A stretch of DNA of 33,584 nt, taken from assembly GCA_016202695.1 (NCBI GenBank), contig JACQOE010000054.1, positions 1-33,584 on the forward strand. The letters run 5' to 3'. This DNA is from Pseudomonadota bacterium (GTDB lineage: Bacteria; Pseudomonadota; Alphaproteobacteria; JACQOE01). Position 1 is the stretch's first letter. Every line of letters starts with the position of its first letter. The notes beneath the pieces are model-generated. The model made no database searches. It worked only from the letters and a program-made list of their open reading frames with translations, and was not told the origin of the DNA. This document shows, piece by piece, positions 30,028-33,584 of this stretch. The position numbers and the translations under genes were made by a program.

Positions 30028-31260
30028 ATGGCGGCGCCCGGCGGGCCCGCGGCGGCGCGCGATTACCGGGTGATCGCGCTCGCCGGCACGGCCCACTTCT
30101 TCAGCCACTTTTACATGCTGGCGCTGCCGCCGTTGTTTCCGCTCCTCAAGGAGGAGTTCGGCGTTTCCTACGCCGCGCTCGGCGCGGTGATGACGCTCTA
30201 TGCGCTTCTTACCGCCGGCGGCCAGCTTCCGGTCGGCTTCCTGATCGACCGCCTGGGGGCGCGGCCCTTCCTGGTCGCCGCCCTCGGCGCCAGCGCGCTG
30301 GCGATCGGCGGGATCGGGCTCGCCACGTCGTTCGCCGCGGTGGCGGCGCTGGTCGTCGTCGCCGGTCTCGCCAACACCGTCTTCCATCCCGCCGACTTCG
30401 CGCTCATCGCGGCCTCGGTGAGCGAGGGGCGCATGGGCCGCGCCTTCAGCCTGCACCTCTTCGGCGGCAACCTCGGCATCGCCGCCGCGCCGCCGGCCAT
30501 ACTCGCCCTGGCCGCGCTCCTGGGGTGGAGGGGGGCGCTGGTCGCGGCCGCGGCGCTCGGGCTGGCGGCGGCGCTGTGGATGCTCCCGGGCGCCCGGCTC
30601 CACGCCGCCGGGCCGGTCCACGCCCCCGAGGCCGCCGCCGGCACGGGCTCGGTGCGCGAGGGCATCGCCGTCCTGCTGGCGCCGCCGATCGTGCTGATGT
30701 TCGTCTTCAACGTCGGCGTCGGCGCCGTCTCGTCGGGGTTGCAGACCTTCTCGGTCACGGCGCTGAACGTGCTCCACGGCGTTCCCCTCGCGGTCGGCGG
30801 GATGGCGCTCACCGGCTACCTCGCCGCCCACACCGCGGGGGCGCTCTGCGGCGGATGGATGAGCGATCGCACCCGGCGCCAGCGGGCGCTGATCGGCGGC
30901 GCGCTCGCGCTCGGCGGGGCGCCGTTTCTGGTCGTGATGGCGGTGCCGCTGCCGCCGGCGCTCCTGGTCGGGCTGTTCGTCGCCTCCGGCCTGATCCTGG
31001 GCAGCGTCCGCCCGGCGCGCGACGTGCTGGTCCGCCGCCACACCCCCGAGGGGGCGGTGGGCAAGGTGTTCGGCTTCACCACCACCGGCATGCCGGTGGG
31101 GGCGACGGTCACGCCGGTGCTGTTCGGCTGGCTGATCGACCGCGGGCTGCCCGAACTCACCTTCCTCGGCTTGGCCGGCTGGCTGGGGCTCGCGCTCGTG
31201 GCCTTGCTCCTGGTCCGGGCGGCGCCCTCGCGCCGGCCGGCGCCGGCGCCGGCCGAGTGA
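30028..31260 (+). CDS. MFS transporter (Fsr-like, copy 2)
   Basis: The protein has 410 residues, 12 membrane helices, and is a paralogue of copy 1 along its whole length: DYRVIALAGTAHFFSHFYML, LPPLFPLLKEEFGVSYAALG, GFLIDRLGARPFLVAA, VFHPADFALIAASVSEGRMG, and VLVRRHTPEGAVGKVFGFTT near the end. GGAG at 30017-30020 lies 7 bases before the ATG, inside the end of copy 1, so the two are translated from one message. The central loop is shorter than in copy 1. A pair of related carriers may form a heteromer or handle two substrates. Confidence 0.88.
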   Translation: MAAPGGPAAARDYRVIALAGTAHFFSHFYMLALPPLFPLLKEEFGVSYAALGAVMTLYALLTAGGQLPVGFLIDRLGARPFLVAALGASALAIGGIGLATSFAAVAALVVVAGLANTVFHPADFALIAASVSEGRMGRAFSLHLFGGNLGIAAAPPAILALAALLGWRGALVAAAALGLAAALWMLPGARLHAAGPVHAPEAAAGTGSVREGIAVLLAPPIVLMFVFNVGVGAVSSGLQTFSVTALNVLHGVPLAVGGMALTGYLAAHTAGALCGGWMSDRTRRQRALIGGALALGGAPFLVVMAVPLPPALLVGLFVASGLILGSVRPARDVLVRRHTPEGAVGKVFGFTTTGMPVGATVTPVLFGWLIDRGLPELTFLGLAGWLGLALVALLLVRAAPSRRPAPAPAE

Positions 31261-31273
31261 GGCTCAGGCCGGC
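31248..31273. terminator. Hairpin between convergent MFS and M20 genes
   Basis: GCCGGCC (31248-31254) and GGCCGGC (31267-31273) are perfect 7-bp arms around a 12-base loop containing both stop codons. Likely a shared terminator; no T-run is present. Confidence 0.4.
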
Positions 31274-32658
31274 GGCCCCCCCGCCTCGCCCAGGTCCCAG
31301 TAGAGCCCGGCCATCAGCGCGAGGCCCTCGCGGGCGAGCGGCGCCAGCAGGTGCTCGTCGGGCCCGTGCTGCCGGCAGCCGGCGTAGGAGTGGGGGACCC
31401 AGATGGTGGGCATGCCGAGGGCGGCGAAGACGTCGCTCGGCAGGCCGCCACTCAGGTTGGGCACGACGTCAGGCGCGCGGCCGGCGGTCATGGCGAGCGA
31501 GCGGGCGGCGAGGCGGACCCAGGGGTTGTCGGGATCGGTCCGCGAGGCGGGGCGCGAGCGGAAGTGGACCGGCTCGATCCGCACGCTCGCGAAGCCCCGC
31601 TCGTCGAGATGGCGCCGGAGGGCGGGGAGGAGCGCGCCCTCGTCGACGTCGACGGTGAAGCGGAGCTGGCAGGTCGCCCGCGCCGTGCCCTGGACCGCGT
31701 TGACCGGGTTCTCCGGGTTGCCGGAATGGAGCGCGAGGACGATGAACCCGGTCCAGGCCAGCACCTTCTCGGCGTGGCTCAGGCCCGGCTCGCCCCAGTC
31801 GGCGCCGGCCGCGGGCGCGCCCTCGCCGCCGTCGATGGCGAGCGCGGAGACGGCCGCCCTGACGCTCGCCGGCACCTCCTTCGGCAGCCAGTCGCGGACC
31901 AAGATGCGCCCGCGCCCATCGACCAGGCCGGCGAGCGCGTGGGCGAGGATCACGCCCGGATCCTCGAGCACGCCTCCCCAGTGCCCGGCGTGGTGCCCGC
32001 CGTCGCGCAGGTCGACCACCAGGTCGAAGGTGAGGATGCCGCGGCTCCCCAGCACCAGCGCGGCGCGGGCGGGCGAGGCCCGCGGCCCGTCGCTGGCGAG
32101 GAGGAGGTCGGCGGCGAGCGCGCGGCGATGGGCGAGGCAGAACTCGCTGAGCCCCCGCGAGCCCCGCTCCTCGCTCATCTCGATGACGAACGCCGCGTTG
32201 AAGCCGAGTCGCCCGCGCTCGGCCAGCACCGCCGCCTGGGCGGCGAGCGCGATCGTGTGCTGGCCCTTGTTGTCGGCGCTGCCGCGCCCGTGGAGCCGCT
32301 CCCCGCGCCTCGCCAGCCGCCAGGGCGAGAGCCCGGCCGACCACTCGGCCTCGAGCCCGCGCACCACGTCGCCGTGGCCGTAGCCGAGCACGGTCGGGAG
32401 CCCCTCGCCCTCGCTCCGCCGGGCGAGCAGGATCGGGCCGAAGCCGCTGACCGGGTTGTCGAAGACGCCGCACTCGTAGCCGAGGGCCGCCAGCGCCGGG
32501 CGCATCTCGCCGGCGAGGTAGGCGTAGAGGACGCCGAGGCGCTCGGGCTCCTGACTCACGGTCGGGAGCGCGATCCGGCGGGCGAGGTCGCGCTCGAACC
32601 CGCCCGAATCGAAATGGTCGAGCGCGCGCCCGATCGCGCCTTGGCGGGTGGCGCTCAT
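31264..32658 (-). CDS. M20 family metallopeptidase (dipeptidase/deacylase-like)
   Basis: The protein has 464 residues. Metal-site motifs are GYGHGDVV (H95, D97), GRGSADNKGQ (D129), EMSEERGSRG (catalytic E163 and ligand E164), ASDGP (D190) and the C-terminal CRQHGPDEH. A lid or dimerisation domain lies between about 205 and 345. Length and motifs fit the M20 dipeptidase/CNDP-like branch, cleaving dipeptides or N-acylated amino acids; the carbamoylase at 6782-8011 belongs to another branch. No signal peptide is seen. It converges on the tandem MFS genes and is followed by formate-THF ligase upstream on the same strand (34-base gap). The substrate is unknown. Confidence 0.88.
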   Translation of the reverse strand: MSATRQGAIGRALDHFDSGGFERDLARRIALPTVSQEPERLGVLYAYLAGEMRPALAALGYECGVFDNPVSGFGPILLARRSEGEGLPTVLGYGHGDVVRGLEAEWSAGLSPWRLARRGERLHGRGSADNKGQHTIALAAQAAVLAERGRLGFNAAFVIEMSEERGSRGLSEFCLAHRRALAADLLLASDGPRASPARAALVLGSRGILTFDLVVDLRDGGHHAGHWGGVLEDPGVILAHALAGLVDGRGRILVRDWLPKEVPASVRAAVSALAIDGGEGAPAAGADWGEPGLSHAEKVLAWTGFIVLALHSGNPENPVNAVQGTARATCQLRFTVDVDEGALLPALRRHLDERGFASVRIEPVHFRSRPASRTDPDNPWVRLAARSLAMTAGRAPDVVPNLSGGLPSDVFAALGMPTIWVPHSYAGCRQHGPDEHLLAPLAREGLALMAGLYWDLGEAGGPPA

Positions 32659-32692
32659 CGCCCGGCTGCGCCCTCGCCGGCCGGCGCGGGGC

Positions 32693-33584
32693 TCAGAACA
32701 GGCCCTCGACCAGCCCCCTGTCGTTGACCCGGATCGAATAGGCCGCCGGCACCCGGGGCAGCCCCGGCATGGTCATGATCTCGCCGCAGATCACGACCAG
32801 GAACTCGGCCCCGCCCGAGAGCCTGAGCTCGCGGATGGGGACGACGTGGTTGGCCGGCGCGCCCTTTAGCTCGGGGTCGGTGGAGAAGCTGTACTGGGTC
32901 TTGGCCATGCAGATCGGGAAGTGGCCGAAGCCGCCGTCCTGGAGGGCCTGGAACTGGTCGCGCACCTTCTTGTCGGCGATGATGCCCTGGGCGCCGTAGA
33001 GGGTGCGGGCGATGGTCCGCACCTTGTTCCAGAGCGGCATGTCGTCGGGATAGAGGTAGTGGAAGCTGCCCTTGCCGGCGTCGATGGTCTTGACCACGAC
33101 CCGGGCCAGCTCCTCGGCCCCCCTGCTGCCTTCGGCCCAGTGCGAGCAGACGATGCAGGGGGCATTGAGCTCCGAGGCCGCCTGGCGCACCACCTCGAGC
33201 TCGGCCTCGGTGTCGGCGCCGAAGCGGTTGACCGCGACCACGGGGGGCACCCCGAACTGGAACACGTTCTCGATGTGGCGCTTGAGGTTGGCGATGCCGT
33301 CCTGCACCGCCTTGACGTTCTCCTTGCCGAGCTCGGCCTTGGCCACGCCGCCGTGCATCTTCAGCGCCCGGATGGTGGCGACGATCACCGCCGCGTCGGG
33401 CCTGAGCCCTGTCTTCCGGCACTTGATGTCGAAGAACTTCTCGGCCCCGAGGTCGGCCCCGAAGCCGGCCTCGGTGACCACGTAGTCGGCGAGCTTGAGG
33501 GCGGTGGTGGTGGCGAGCGCCGAGTTGCAGCCGTGGGCGATGTTGGCGAACGGCCCGCCGTGGATGAAGGCGGGGTTGTTCTCC
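32693..33584 (-). CDS. fhs: Formate-tetrahydrofolate ligase, C-terminal half (N-terminus beyond window)
   Basis: About 296 C-terminal residues are present of a usual length near 557. The visible part has [80 protein letters not shown], and the end [14 protein letters not shown]. These are highly conserved in Fhs, which makes 10-formyl-THF from formate, ATP and THF. The cytoplasmic tetramer feeds purine synthesis and one-carbon metabolism. The gene continues beyond the right edge and its promoter is not visible. It lies upstream of the M20 gene on the same strand, which could be accidental. Confidence 0.97.
   Translation of the reverse strand, partial: ENNPAFIHGGPFANIAHGCNSALATTTALKLADYVVTEAGFGADLGAEKFFDIKCRKTGLRPDAAVIVATIRALKMHGGVAKAELGKENVKAVQDGIANLKRHIENVFQFGVPPVVAVNRFGADTEAELEVVRQAASELNAPCIVCSHWAEGSRGAEELARVVVKTIDAGKGSFHYLYPDDMPLWNKVRTIARTLYGAQGIIADKKVRDQFQALQDGGFGHFPICMAKTQYSFSTDPELKGAPANHVVPIRELRLSGGAEFLVVICGEIMTMPGLPRVPAAYSIRVNDRGLVEGLF

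Overview
The window is very GC-rich chromosomal DNA, by eye well over 70% G+C. It shows tight bacterial operons, Shine-Dalgarno sites of the GGAG/AAGGAGG type and long spurious antisense reading frames, as expected at this GC content. The gene content (PutA without a DNA-binding domain, ADP-forming acyl-CoA ligase, MmgE/PrpD proteins, a TPR-type O-GlcNAc transferase homologue, DUF35 with a thiolase-like protein) suggests a heterotrophic alphaproteobacterium, perhaps near Rhodospirillales. That placement is inference. I see no IS element, phage gene, CRISPR array or rRNA, and no gene-free stretch longer than 300 bases.

Layout. 1-1057: N-terminal part of a HyuA-type hydantoinase/oxoprolinase on the minus strand, divergent from a tRNA-Leu(CAA) gene that is followed closely by an M24 metallopeptidase. 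2519-4523: a secreted peptidoglycan-binding-domain protein divergent from a first MmgE/PrpD gene. 4699-6765: a membrane diguanylate cyclase and an Asp/Glu-racemase/arylmalonate-decarboxylase-like enzyme, 3 bases apart. 6782-8011: an M20 N-carbamoyl-amino-acid hydrolase. 8177-11323: bifunctional PutA. 11357-13249: a small membrane protein, a CoA-binding protein and a DUF3841 protein.

13257-19974 is a six-gene minus-strand operon, in transcription order DUF35, thiolase-like, SDR, MaoC hydratase, acyl-CoA dehydrogenase and ADP-forming acyl-CoA synthetase. It could activate an acid and carry out one full beta-oxidation-like cycle. The last step is unusual because the thiolase-like protein lacks the usual nucleophilic Cys and its DUF35 partner has lost most of its zinc-ribbon cysteines.

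20063-22186 encodes an eight-TPR glycosyltransferase-41 protein whose 3' end overlaps the next gene tail to tail. 22179-28637 on the minus strand holds a ThDP-dependent enzyme, two tandem MmgE/PrpD paralogues, a GstB-like glutathione transferase and an MFS carrier, probably a catabolic module for an unidentified organic acid. 28770-31260 is a tandem pair of related MFS transporters, followed by a convergent M20 peptidase (31264-32658) and the C-terminal half of formate-tetrahydrofolate ligase running off the right edge. Overall the window is specialised for uptake and catabolism of amino-acid derivatives and organic acids. No recognisable transcription factor is present; the only regulatory protein is the diguanylate cyclase.
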